Assembly: GCA_018267545.1 (NCBI GenBank)
Contig: JAFDYG010000545.1
Coordinates: 1 to 33,814 of the forward strand
Source: Bacteroidota bacterium
GTDB lineage: Bacteria > Bacteroidota > Bacteroidia > Chitinophagales > Chitinophagaceae
DNA length: 33,814 bases
Direction of reading: 5' to 3'
Under the pieces are notes generated by a model. That model saw only the letters and a program-made list of their open reading frames with translations. It was not told the origin of the DNA and did not search any database. Shown here piece by piece: positions 1 to 7,591 of this stretch. Both the position numbers and the translations under genes were made by a program. The first letter of the stretch is position 1. Every line of letters starts with the position of its first letter.

Positions 1-17
1 CCCCCCATTTCAAAACC

Positions 18-899
18 CTATTTCGCCAGGTAGGCCTTCACCTTGCCGTGCAGCCCCTCGCTCAGCGGAACCACGGGCAGACGTAAATAATTCCCGATAA
101 GCCCCAGCTCCGCCATCGCCGCCTTTACACCCGCGGGATTATTTTCGGCAAAAAGTAGTTCGTATCCTTCTATTAACTTATCGTTCAATGCTTTAGCGGC
201 TTTAAAGTCGCCATTAAGCGCCACCCGGACCATCTCTGCAAAATCCTTCGGAAAGCTATTGGCCGCCACGCTGATCACCCCTTGCATCCCACAAGCGATC
301 TGGGGCATCGCCAGCGCGTCGTCCCCACTGACCACCAGGAACTCCGCCGGACAGTCCCGCAGGATTTCCATACACTGCGCCATGTCCCCGCTGGCTTCCT
401 TGATACCGGCAATATTCTTCACCTCGCGCGCCAGCCGTACCGTCGTAGCCGCGGTGAGATTGCGACCCGTCCGCCCCGGCACATTATAGAGTAAAATGGG
501 CTTCGGCGAAGCAGCCGCCAGGGCCTTATAGTGCTGAAAAAGTCCTTCCTGAGAGGGCTTACTGTAATAGGGGCTGGCGCTTAGCACCGCAACCGCCTTG
601 TCCAGGGGAAACGTACCCAGCTCCTCGATCAGCTCGGCCGTATTGTTTCCGCCAATACCCGTCACCACAGGCACCCGTCCAGCTACCTTATCATACGTAA
701 ACAGCGCGATCTGCTTCTTCTCTTCCTTCGACAATGTCGGCGTTTCCCCGGTAGTGCCCAGGGTTACTACATAATTTACACCACCCTCGATCACGAAGTC
801 GATGACTTTCCCAAGGGCATTGTAGTCTACACTAAAGTCTTTTTGAAAAGGAGTTACCAAAGCTACTCCGGTTCCACGGAGCTGTTCACGAAAGGTCAT
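18..899 (-). CDS. dapA: 4-hydroxy-tetrahydrodipicolinate synthase
   Basis: This cytoplasmic enzyme condenses pyruvate with aspartate semialdehyde, the first committed step of the lysine/diaminopimelate pathway. The 293-residue length is normal for the family. Visible motifs are the GTTGE substrate loop (residues 48-52, with T49/T50), YNVPGRTG (catalytic Tyr about 138) and GIKEASGD with the Schiff-base lysine at K167; their spacing matches the E. coli T44/T45, Y133 and K161 triad. The protein begins MTFREQLRGTG and the ATG lies about 57 bases after the end of accA on the same strand, so the two may be co-transcribed. No clear Bacteroidota promoter is visible in the short gap. The stop lies 18 bases from the window edge, so any downstream partner is not visible. 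Confidence 0.97.
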   Translation of the reverse strand: MTFREQLRGTGVALVTPFQKDFSVDYNALGKVIDFVIEGGVNYVVTLGTTGETPTLSKEEKKQIALFTYDKVAGRVPVVTGIGGNNTAELIEELGTFPLDKAVAVLSASPYYSKPSQEGLFQHYKALAAASPKPILLYNVPGRTGRNLTAATTVRLAREVKNIAGIKEASGDMAQCMEILRDCPAEFLVVSGDDALAMPQIACGMQGVISVAANSFPKDFAEMVRVALNGDFKAAKALNDKLIEGYELLFAENNPAGVKAAMAELGLIGNYLRLPVVPLSEGLHGKVKAYLAK

Positions 900-955
900 T
901 ACAATTGAATATTAAAAATGAAAATTTACTTTTTTACCCACCAGTTTCATCGCCC

Positions 956-1930
956 CTACGCCACCTCATTCCAGAATCCCATCTTGCTAAACTTCTCAAT
1001 CCGCTTCGCCACCCGCTCCTCCGGCGTCATCTGTCCCAGCTCGCGCAGCGTCTCCACCAGCTTCGGCTTCAGCATTCCCGCTGCTTCCGAATAATCCCAG
1101 TGCGCTCCGCCGAGCGGCTCCGGAACGATGCTATCGATCAGACCAAACTTATACATGTTGTCCGGCGTCAACCTCAGCTCCTCGGCCGCCTTCTCCTTCT
1201 GGTCCCAGCTGCGCCAAAGAATCGAGCTGCAGTTCTCAGGGGAGATAACCGTATACCAGGAGTTTTCCAGCATATACACCCTGTCTCCCACCCCAATTCC
1301 CAAAGCGCCGCCAGAAGCCCCCTCTCCGATCACCACACAAATGACCGGCACCTTCAGCCGCATCATCTCATATATATTCCGGGCGATCGCCTCTCCCTGT
1401 CCACGTTCCTCCGCTTCCATCCCGGGATATGCCCCGGGCGTATCGATCAACGTAATCACCGGTTTCTCGAACTTCTCGGCCAACTTCATCAGGCGCAGCG
1501 CCTTGCGATACCCTTCCGGGTTCGCCATTCCGAAGTTCCGCAGCTGCCTCATCTTCGTATTGGTCCCCTTCTGCTGTCCGATCATCATCACCGTCTGACC
1601 ATCCAATTGGGCAAATCCGCCCACCATCGCCTTGTCATCCTTTACATTCCGGTCCCCAAACAGCTCCACAAAGTTCGTACACATCTTGTCTATATACTTT
1701 AGGGTATAGGGGCGGTCAGGATGCCGGCTCAGCTGAACCTTCTGCCAGGCAGTAAGATGCTGGGTGATCTCCCGGCGCTTCTCGATGACCTGGTCTTCCA
1801 GCTTCTTGATCGAGTCGCTCAAATCCACCTTGGTCTTCTCGGCGGTCTGCTTGAGCTTCTCTATTTCATCAAATAATTCCTTAATCGGTTTTTCAAAGTC
1901 CAGGAATTGACGATTTTTTGCTTGAGGCAT
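956..1930 (-). CDS. accA: acetyl-CoA carboxylase carboxyltransferase subunit alpha
   Basis: This is the alpha subunit of the carboxyltransferase half of acetyl-CoA carboxylase, which with AccD moves carboxyl from biotin-BCCP to acetyl-CoA to make malonyl-CoA for fatty acid synthesis. The N-terminus [18 protein letters not shown] is the typical coiled-coil start, and the crotonase-like core has [15 protein letters not shown] followed by [17 protein letters not shown] use the ATG at 1930 ([13 protein letters not shown], 324 residues). An in-frame ATG 30 bases upstream would add [10 protein letters not shown], which is not family-like. The gene lies just upstream of dapA on the same strand and is divergent from tRNA-Asp. 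Confidence 0.96.
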   Translation of the reverse strand: MPQAKNRQFLDFEKPIKELFDEIEKLKQTAEKTKVDLSDSIKKLEDQVIEKRREITQHLTAWQKVQLSRHPDRPYTLKYIDKMCTNFVELFGDRNVKDDKAMVGGFAQLDGQTVMMIGQQKGTNTKMRQLRNFGMANPEGYRKALRLMKLAEKFEKPVITLIDTPGAYPGMEAEERGQGEAIARNIYEMMRLKVPVICVVIGEGASGGALGIGVGDRVYMLENSWYTVISPENCSSILWRSWDQKEKAAEELRLTPDNMYKFGLIDSIVPEPLGGAHWDYSEAAGMLKPKLVETLRELGQMTPEERVAKRIEKFSKMGFWNEVA

Positions 1931-2031
1931 AGTGTAATTTGGGTTCCCCCGGCGCGCCATGGCCCGCCAGGATAAGTTATGATGGTGTAAAATTAAGGGT
2001 TGCAGATTTTTCTGTGAAAGTTTTATTGCAG

Positions 2032-2065
2032 TTTGTTGGAGAAAAACAAAATTCTCCTATCTTTG
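2032..2065 (+). promoter_or_regulatory. Bacteroidota-type promoter for tRNA-Asp
   Basis: A TTTGTTG at 2032-2038 provides the -33 element. TATCTTTG at 2058-2065 is a perfect match to the Bacteroidota -7 consensus TAnnTTTG. The spacer from TTG to TA is 19 bases, inside the range reported for this phylum. Transcription would start about 45-50 bases before the tRNA. The spacer also contains an inverted repeat, GGAGAA/TTCTCC (2038-2043 and 2052-2057), which may be coincidental. Confidence 0.65.
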
Positions 2066-2118
2066 CAATCCCGAAAATTTAAAGGCAGCCCCTAAAGCCG
2101 CCCGAAAAAAAGGGAGCT

Positions 2119-2192
2119 GGATCGGTAGTTCAGTTGGTTAGAATGCCGCCCTGTCACGGCGGAGGTCGCGGGTTCGAGTCCCGTCCGGTCCG
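2119..2192 (+). tRNA. tRNA-Asp(GTC)
   Basis: The 74-base cloverleaf can be read directly. The acceptor GGATCGG pairs with CCGGTCC (one T-G wobble). The anticodon stem is CCGCC/GGCGG with loop CTGTCAC, giving anticodon GTC. The T arm contains GGTTCGAGTCC. The discriminator is G, and CCA is not encoded (the next bases are CAA). A consensus promoter lies upstream and a strong hairpin terminator begins two bases after the 3' end. Confidence 0.97.
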
Positions 2193-2193
2193 C

Positions 2194-2219
2194 AAAACCC
2201 ACGCACAAGCGTGGGTTTT
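2194..2219. terminator. bidirectional intrinsic terminator after tRNA-Asp
   Basis: A perfect inverted repeat has arms AAAACCCACGC (2194-2204) and GCGTGGGTTTT (2209-2219) with loop ACAA. The A-run and T-run form the outer stem, so it can work in both directions. It lies between the tRNA (plus strand) and the end of the convergent ECF sigma gene (minus strand). Confidence 0.88.
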
Positions 2220-2220
2220 G

Positions 2221-2811
2221 TCATTTATTAAAGCTCAATAAGAATAGAAGCACAAAATAGAAGGATATATTCGAGTAGGACAGCCGCAGATGCCTCAAGG
2301 CGATCGTAAGCTGATTCTCTACCGTACGCTTGGATATATTGAGCTTGCCGGCTATCTCCTCATTGCTCAGGCTTTCGATCCTGCTCAACCAGAATATCTC
2401 CTGGCACCTGCGCGGCAGCGCTTTTAACAGCTGCGAAAGCTGCGACTCCAATTCACTATATCGCAGCTTGTCCCCGATTGTATTATCGACCACCAACGAT
2501 TCCGTTTTGGAAAACTGATCCATATATTCAACGATATCCACTTTGGCCGCCTTCAAATGGGAAAATACATGATACCGGGCAGCCGCATGGATATAGCCTT
2601 GAAAATTCGATATTTTCAGATGCTTCCGCTTGGTCCATAAAGAAAGGAAAACGTCATGGGTAATCTCCCGGGCGACAAACTCATCTTTCAGGTAATGATT
2701 GACAGTTTGATAAAGTTGCTTCCAATGCCTATTATAAAGGACTGTAAAAGCCCTCGTACTATCGGATACGACAGCATCCCATAATTCAGCGTCGGCAAGC
2801 TTACTAAACAT
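2221..2811 (-). CDS. ECF-type RNA polymerase sigma factor (module 1)
   Basis: This 196-residue sigma-70 family extracytoplasmic-function factor has region 2 at about residues 20-90 (AFTVLYNRHW, then EITHDVFLSLW) and region 4 at about 123-176 (LPRRCQEIFWLSRIESLSNEEIAGKLNISKRTVE is split by the sigma-4 helix-turn-helix). Its likely role is to direct polymerase to the neighbouring SusC/SusD genes when released by FecR. Unusually, it is divergent from its fecR rather than lying upstream on the same strand. The last 15 residues (FYFVLLFLLSF) are strongly hydrophobic. A 6-bp inverted repeat lies 14 bases upstream of the start. Confidence 0.93.
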   Translation of the reverse strand: MFSKLADAELWDAVVSDSTRAFTVLYNRHWKQLYQTVNHYLKDEFVAREITHDVFLSLWTKRKHLKISNFQGYIHAAARYHVFSHLKAAKVDIVEYMDQFSKTESLVVDNTIGDKLRYSELESQLSQLLKALPRRCQEIFWLSRIESLSNEEIAGKLNISKRTVENQLTIALRHLRLSYSNISFYFVLLFLLSFNK

Positions 2812-2824
2812 AGTTTGGCTTGTT

Positions 2825-2840
2825 AAAAGTATAAACTTTT
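2825..2840. promoter_or_regulatory. palindrome in the sigma/fecR divergent gap
   Basis: AAAAGT-ATAA-ACTTTT is a perfect inverted repeat in the AT-rich region between the divergent sigma and fecR genes. Its position fits an operator or a divergent promoter element. A perfect TAnnTTTG box is not visible here, which would fit recognition by an alternative sigma factor. The role is inferred from position only. Confidence 0.35.
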
Positions 2841-2918
2841 TCTAATTGGATATTTATTTTTTTAAAGTATGTGTGTTGGAGCTCCTTTTTGATGTCATTG
2901 ATGGAGGAAACTAATTCT

Positions 2919-4061
2919 ATGAGCCCGCAAGAGTATATCAAGCTGTATGAAAAGTACCTGTCAGGATCCTGCACGCCTGAAGAAGAAGCCGCATTGATGC
3001 GCTATCAGGATAATTTCAAAATGCAGGATGCCCCCCGCTCCCCCCTATCCGATCAGGATAAAGCTACCCGCCGCGAAATTTATTCCCGCATCGCACAATC
3101 GATCGGCCCCAAAACAAGAACCGTCAGGCTCAAATTCTGGTGGGCCGCAGCAAGTATCCTGCTGGTCGTAATAGCAGCCGTCTATTTTACCGGCCGCCAA
3201 TCCGCCAAACCACTGGCAGTCAATAAAAATCCCGACATAAAAAACACGACTCCCATCAAGCCGGGCACCACCGCCGCAACGCTTACACTGGCCAATGGGT
3301 CGCAGATCGTATTGGATGATGCGCACAATGGAGTGTTGAGCAATTCTGGCAATACCGCGATTACAAAAACGAAGAACGGCCAGCTCGCCTATGTCGACAA
3401 CGGAACCTCCGCAACGATAGACCCCAATGCCAAAAATACCCTTGTCATTCCACGCGGCGGACAATACATGGTAACCCTCTCCGACAGCACCAAAGTATGG
3501 CTGAATTCCACATCATCCCTGACCTATCCTATTGCATTTACGGGCAACGAAAGGGCCGTCACTCTCACAGGAGAAGCCTACTTCGAAGTGGCAAAGAATA
3601 AAGCGCATCCCTTTATTGTTCATACACAAAAAATGGACGTAAAGGTTTTGGGCACTCATTTCAACGTAGATGCCTATGAGGACGAAACGGATACGAAAAC
3701 CACCCTGCTCGAAGGTTCGGTGGCTTTATCACACCAAAGCAGCTCGATATTACTAACACCCGGCGAACAGGGGATCGCCGGCCCAGCCGCCGCCATCCGC
3801 ACCCGGAAGGTCAATACCGATCACGTCACGGCCTGGAAGCAAGGCTATTTTGTTTTCAGAGGAGATAATATCCGCGAGATCATGAAACAGATCAGCAGAT
3901 GGTACGACGTCGATATCGTATACGAAGGCAACGTAACGGATGAACCCTTCGGCGGCACCTATTCCAGGAATAAAGACATAACCGAGCTTCTGCACGGTCT
4001 TGAATTAACCGAATTAGTTCACTTTAAAATTGAAGGAAGGAGGATCATCGTCATGAAATAA
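2919..4061 (+). CDS. FecR-family anti-sigma factor (module 1)
   Basis: This is an inner-membrane anti-sigma factor that couples the STN domain of the adjacent SusC to the ECF sigma factor. It has a cytoplasmic N-terminal segment (MSPQEYIKLYEKYLSGSCTPEEE), one transmembrane helix (WWAAASILLVVIAAVYF, about residues 74-90), a periplasmic FecR domain (GGQYMVTLSDSTKVWLNS, then GEAYFEVAKNKAHPFIV and LGTHFNVDAY) and the C-terminal DUF4974-type domain (IREIMKQISRWYDVDIVYEG). I chose the ATG at 2919 because a GGAGGAAA tract lies just upstream and MSPQEYI is a common start for these proteins. In-frame ATGs at 2871, 2892 and 2901 are also possible. A 133-base gap with a hairpin element separates it from susC. 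Confidence 0.93.
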   Translation: MSPQEYIKLYEKYLSGSCTPEEEAALMRYQDNFKMQDAPRSPLSDQDKATRREIYSRIAQSIGPKTRTVRLKFWWAAASILLVVIAAVYFTGRQSAKPLAVNKNPDIKNTTPIKPGTTAATLTLANGSQIVLDDAHNGVLSNSGNTAITKTKNGQLAYVDNGTSATIDPNAKNTLVIPRGGQYMVTLSDSTKVWLNSTSSLTYPIAFTGNERAVTLTGEAYFEVAKNKAHPFIVHTQKMDVKVLGTHFNVDAYEDETDTKTTLLEGSVALSHQSSSILLTPGEQGIAGPAAAIRTRKVNTDHVTAWKQGYFVFRGDNIREIMKQISRWYDVDIVYEGNVTDEPFGGTYSRNKDITELLHGLELTELVHFKIEGRRIIVMK

Positions 4062-4081
4062 AACCAAACACTGCGATGATC

Positions 4082-4142
4082 ATCTGAAAAAGGGCCAGAA
4101 GCGCAGCAACGCTCCCAGCCCGCCAGCATAGCTGGATCAGGT
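4082..4142 (+). promoter_or_regulatory. candidate structured RNA element in fecR-susC gap (copy 1)
   Basis: The element begins ATCTGAA (4082-4088) and ends TCAGGT (4137-4142). Its core hairpin pairs AGCG (4100-4103) with CGCT (4110-4113) around loop CAGCAA, with an A-C mismatch next to it, another G-C, and an outer GGGC (4092-4095)/GCCC (4118-4121) helix. A second hairpin is CCAGC-ATA-GCTGG (4123-4135). TCAGGT could also pair with ACCTGA at 4182-4187, eight bases before the susC start. A similar element lies at the same place in module 2 (22013-22063, minus strand). Function is unknown. Confidence 0.5.
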
Positions 4143-4194
4143 GGTCTTATAACAATTGTGTGCCAATCAAATTATAATCTAACCTGACATTCAA

Positions 4195-7100
4195 ATGTAT
4201 AAAAATTTTAAGGAACGAAAGTTCTGGAGGGAATTTTATGCCCCAATTAAATTCATCCGCATTATGAAGCTGACCTGGATATTCATAATGGTGGCCGTTT
4301 TACAGGCAAATGCAAGGTCGTATGCACAAAAGATAAACATAGACGTGCAAAACGCCCAGCTGGAAGACGTATTATTTAAGGTCCAGCAGCAGAGCGGATA
4401 CGATTTTCTCTATAGCGCCCAGCTGATACGGACAGCTTCACCGGTATCCCTGAATCTCAAAAATGTCACGATTGCACAGGCCCTGGAGAAAATATTTGTC
4501 AATCAGCCTTTTATCTACCTCATTAATAGAAAAACAATCACCATCAGATCAAAGCTCGAAGCCGATAAAGTGGCCGAACCGGAACCGCCTGCCTTTGCAA
4601 AGATCACGGGAAAGGTGACCGATGACAAGGGTGTTCCTCTACAAGGCGTGTCGATCCAGCTGAAAGGCACACCCACCGGCACTCAAACAGACGCCAGCGG
4701 CTTTTTTTCCCTGAACGTACCCGACAACAACAGGGGGGTGCTGGTCTTCTCCTTCGTAGGCTTCGCCAAACAGGAGATCCGGTTGGGCACAGCCACCGAA
4801 TTCAATATCGCCCTGGCTCCCGACAACCAGGGATTGAACGAGGTGGTGATCACCGGATATAGCACGCAAGCCAGACACACCCTGACCAGCGCCATCGTCT
4901 CGGTCAAAGGCGAGGATATGACCAAGCGCATAGCGACAGACGCCACCTCCCTTCTGCAAGGACAGCTTCCCGGCTTATCGGTCATTCAAAATTCCGGCGA
5001 GCCCGGCAACGAAAATGTACAGCTCCGCATCCGGGGACTGGGCACATTCAGCGGCGCGAACAACAACCCGCTGGTCATCGTAGATGGTATTCCCGGCAGC
5101 CTGGCCGTCATCAACCCCAACGACATCGAGTCCGCCACCGTCCTGAAAGACGCAGCAGCAGCAGCCATTTACGGCTCGCAGGGCGCCAACGGCGTACTGG
5201 TAATCAAGACCAAAAAAGGAAAGGCAGGAGCCTTCAATCTTTCTTATAATTATAACATCGGATTCTCCACACCGACCCGCCTGCCAAAGCTGATTACCAA
5301 TTCCGCGCAGTTTATGGAATTGCTGAACGAAGCAGAAACCAATTCAGGAAATGTTCCCGTTTATACGCAGGCTCAGATAGACCTTTATAAAAATGCAACC
5401 GACCGGACCAAATATCCCAACCACGACTGGCTAAAAGACATGTTCCATACCGCTACGGTACAAAACCACTATATGAATCTCAGCGGCGGCAGCGAAACCA
5501 CCGCTTATACACTCGGTCTGGGCTTCACCGATCAACCCGGCTCGATGCTGGGATTCGACTACAAAAAATACACCGTCAGCCTGGGACTGACCTCCAAAAT
5601 AAACAAGCGGGTGACCCTCGGCGCCAATTTCCAAATCCGGTATGGAGACCGTCTCTATGCTTTCGACAACGCCACCGATCTTTATATCTCCACCCTGTCC
5701 CAGTCTCCGCTATACCCGGCACGAACAGCAGACGGCCAATGGATAACCAAGGCTTATGACAAAGAGCTCGGAAACAAAAACCCCGTTCTTTCCGCAAGCA
5801 TCCAAACCCACAACCCCAATTACTACGGACAGGGAAATATCTCGCTCGACGTTCAAATCTTCGATGCATTGAAATGGGAGAACCGCGCAGGTCTGTTCTT
5901 TAATGTCGACAAAAGCAAAACGCTGCACCCCGTCATTCCTCAATACCTGTATAGTGACCTTTCATACTATCGGAATGCAGACGTGGGCACCCCGGGAATG
6001 TATGTCAACGAAAATGACGATATCCATTCCACCGTCTATAGCCAGCTCAATTTTCATAAGGTATTTGACAAGCACGACCTGACCGTTTTGGGCGGGGTTC
6101 AGCAGGAAAATGATAATACTTCCTATGTCGATGCCTTCCGCACCGGCTACCCGACCAATTTACTGGCAGAGCTGAATGCCGGCTCGGTCAACGGCCAGAC
6201 AAACGACGGAACATCCGCCAAATGGGCCATCCAGTCTTTATACGGTAGCGCTAACTATAATTTCGACGATAAATATCTGCTGGGCGCTAACGTACGTTAC
6301 GACGGAACATCCCGCCTTCCTTCCAGCAGCCGCTGGGGTCTGTACGAATCCTTTTCCGCCGGATGGCGCATTTCGAAAGAAAAGTTCCTGGACAATGTTA
6401 GCTGGATCAACGACTTGAAGCTCCGCGGCTCATGGGGACGCCTCGGCAACCAGAATATCGGCACCTATCCATATCAATCCGCCCTTACACAAAACGTATA
6501 TGCCTTTAATGGAACCATCAACAATGGCTTCATCGGCAATCAGCTGGTCGACCCCTCGCTTACCTGGGAATCTACGCGCATGACCGATCTGGGACTCGAC
6601 TGGACAACGTTCAATAACAAGCTGACGGTTACTTTCGACTGGTTCAACAAATACACGTATAACATTTTAAGACAGTCCCAGGTTCCGCTGGCGCTGGGCG
6701 TCAATGCCCCCGTCGTCAACGACGGAGCAGTAAGCAATAAAGGGCTGGAGTTCCAGCTCCATTACCAGGATCGCGCCTCAAAGAAGCTGACCTGGTACGC
6801 AACGGCAAATTTCCAGCTCTACCGTAACAAGGTTGTCTCGTTTGGATCGCCTGAAATAGGAGGCCCCGACGGTCAAACGATCATGCAGAACGGACAACCC
6901 ATCAATTCTTTCTATCTCTACACCAAAGCGGGTATTTTCCAAAACCAGGCCGAAATCGACCGATCCCCCGATCAGTCCTCCCTTGGCGGCGTGCCCACAC
7001 CCGGCGATATCCGGTATAAGGATATCAACGGTGACGGAGTCGTAGACTCCAAAGACCGTAGCGTAATCCCTGGTCAATATCCCACGTTCGAATATTCTTA

Positions 7101-7581
7101 TTCTATGGGAGCCTCTTGCGGGAATTTCGACGCCAGCTTTCAGCTATATGGCTCATACGGCAACAAGCTCTATCTATATAAATGGGGTGTCGACCCGTTC
7201 GCGCAGGGCGCCATGCCGACCACCGACTGGCTCAACAGATGGACGCCGCAAAATCCTTCCACAACGATGCCGAAATTGTACATGGGTTTTTATGGCTACC
7301 CCAAGATCACAAGCGTTCAATCCACGTACCACTTATATAACGCAAGCTTTTTACGCATCAAAAATCTACAGCTAGGCTATACCCTCTCCGACAGGATGAT
7401 CAGAGGTATCAAAGGCCTTCGCATCTACGCCTCCGTAGACAACCTGGCGCTCTTTACACCGCTGAAAGTCCCTACCGACCCCGAAAGACAGGATATCAAC
7501 AACAAGCCGGATGCCTGGTATGGATTCGCCAATTACCCCCAGAACCGGACCATTACATTTGGAGCATCCGTTAAATTTTAA
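4195..7581 (+). CDS. SusC/RagA-family TonB-dependent outer-membrane transporter (module 1)
   Basis: This 1128-residue outer-membrane beta-barrel transporter is predicted to import an oligosaccharide or other nutrient together with its SusD partner. Domains in order are a signal peptide (hydrophobic MKLTWIFIMVAVLQANA starting at residue 24), an STN signalling domain (about 47-115, INIDVQNAQLEDVLFKVQQQ), a carboxypeptidase-regulatory-like domain (about 137-210, ITGKVTDDKGVPLQGVSI), the SusC signature EVVITGYSTQ, a plug domain with RIRGLGTFSGANNNPLVIVDG and AAAAIYGSQGANGV, and a C-terminal barrel ending ITFGASVKF. The STN domain marks it as a transducer that signals through FecR/ECF sigma. The start could be 4195 or the internal ATG at 4264. 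It is followed closely by susD. Confidence 0.96.
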   Translation: MYKNFKERKFWREFYAPIKFIRIMKLTWIFIMVAVLQANARSYAQKINIDVQNAQLEDVLFKVQQQSGYDFLYSAQLIRTASPVSLNLKNVTIAQALEKIFVNQPFIYLINRKTITIRSKLEADKVAEPEPPAFAKITGKVTDDKGVPLQGVSIQLKGTPTGTQTDASGFFSLNVPDNNRGVLVFSFVGFAKQEIRLGTATEFNIALAPDNQGLNEVVITGYSTQARHTLTSAIVSVKGEDMTKRIATDATSLLQGQLPGLSVIQNSGEPGNENVQLRIRGLGTFSGANNNPLVIVDGIPGSLAVINPNDIESATVLKDAAAAAIYGSQGANGVLVIKTKKGKAGAFNLSYNYNIGFSTPTRLPKLITNSAQFMELLNEAETNSGNVPVYTQAQIDLYKNATDRTKYPNHDWLKDMFHTATVQNHYMNLSGGSETTAYTLGLGFTDQPGSMLGFDYKKYTVSLGLTSKINKRVTLGANFQIRYGDRLYAFDNATDLYISTLSQSPLYPARTADGQWITKAYDKELGNKNPVLSASIQTHNPNYYGQGNISLDVQIFDALKWENRAGLFFNVDKSKTLHPVIPQYLYSDLSYYRNADVGTPGMYVNENDDIHSTVYSQLNFHKVFDKHDLTVLGGVQQENDNTSYVDAFRTGYPTNLLAELNAGSVNGQTNDGTSAKWAIQSLYGSANYNFDDKYLLGANVRYDGTSRLPSSSRWGLYESFSAGWRISKEKFLDNVSWINDLKLRGSWGRLGNQNIGTYPYQSALTQNVYAFNGTINNGFIGNQLVDPSLTWESTRMTDLGLDWTTFNNKLTVTFDWFNKYTYNILRQSQVPLALGVNAPVVNDGAVSNKGLEFQLHYQDRASKKLTWYATANFQLYRNKVVSFGSPEIGGPDGQTIMQNGQPINSFYLYTKAGIFQNQAEIDRSPDQSSLGGVPTPGDIRYKDINGDGVVDSKDRSVIPGQYPTFEYSYSMGASCGNFDASFQLYGSYGNKLYLYKWGVDPFAQGAMPTTDWLNRWTPQNPSTTMPKLYMGFYGYPKITSVQSTYHLYNASFLRIKNLQLGYTLSDRMIRGIKGLRIYASVDNLALFTPLKVPTDPERQDINNKPDAWYGFANYPQNRTITFGASVKF

Positions 7582-7591
7582 TTTGGAAACA

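Noticed and set aside
1931-1960. Upstream extension of accA by ten residues
   Set aside because: The added [10 protein letters not shown] is not family-like, and the region is an accidental GC-rich stretch (GGCGCGCC).
4092-4142. The reverse complement reads ACCTGATCCAGCTATGCTGG, resembling the 3' part of a TPP riboswitch
   Set aside because: The 5' half of the TPP aptamer (CTGAGA and its helices) is missing, and the strand would be antisense to susC. The sense-strand hairpin shared with module 2 explains the region better.
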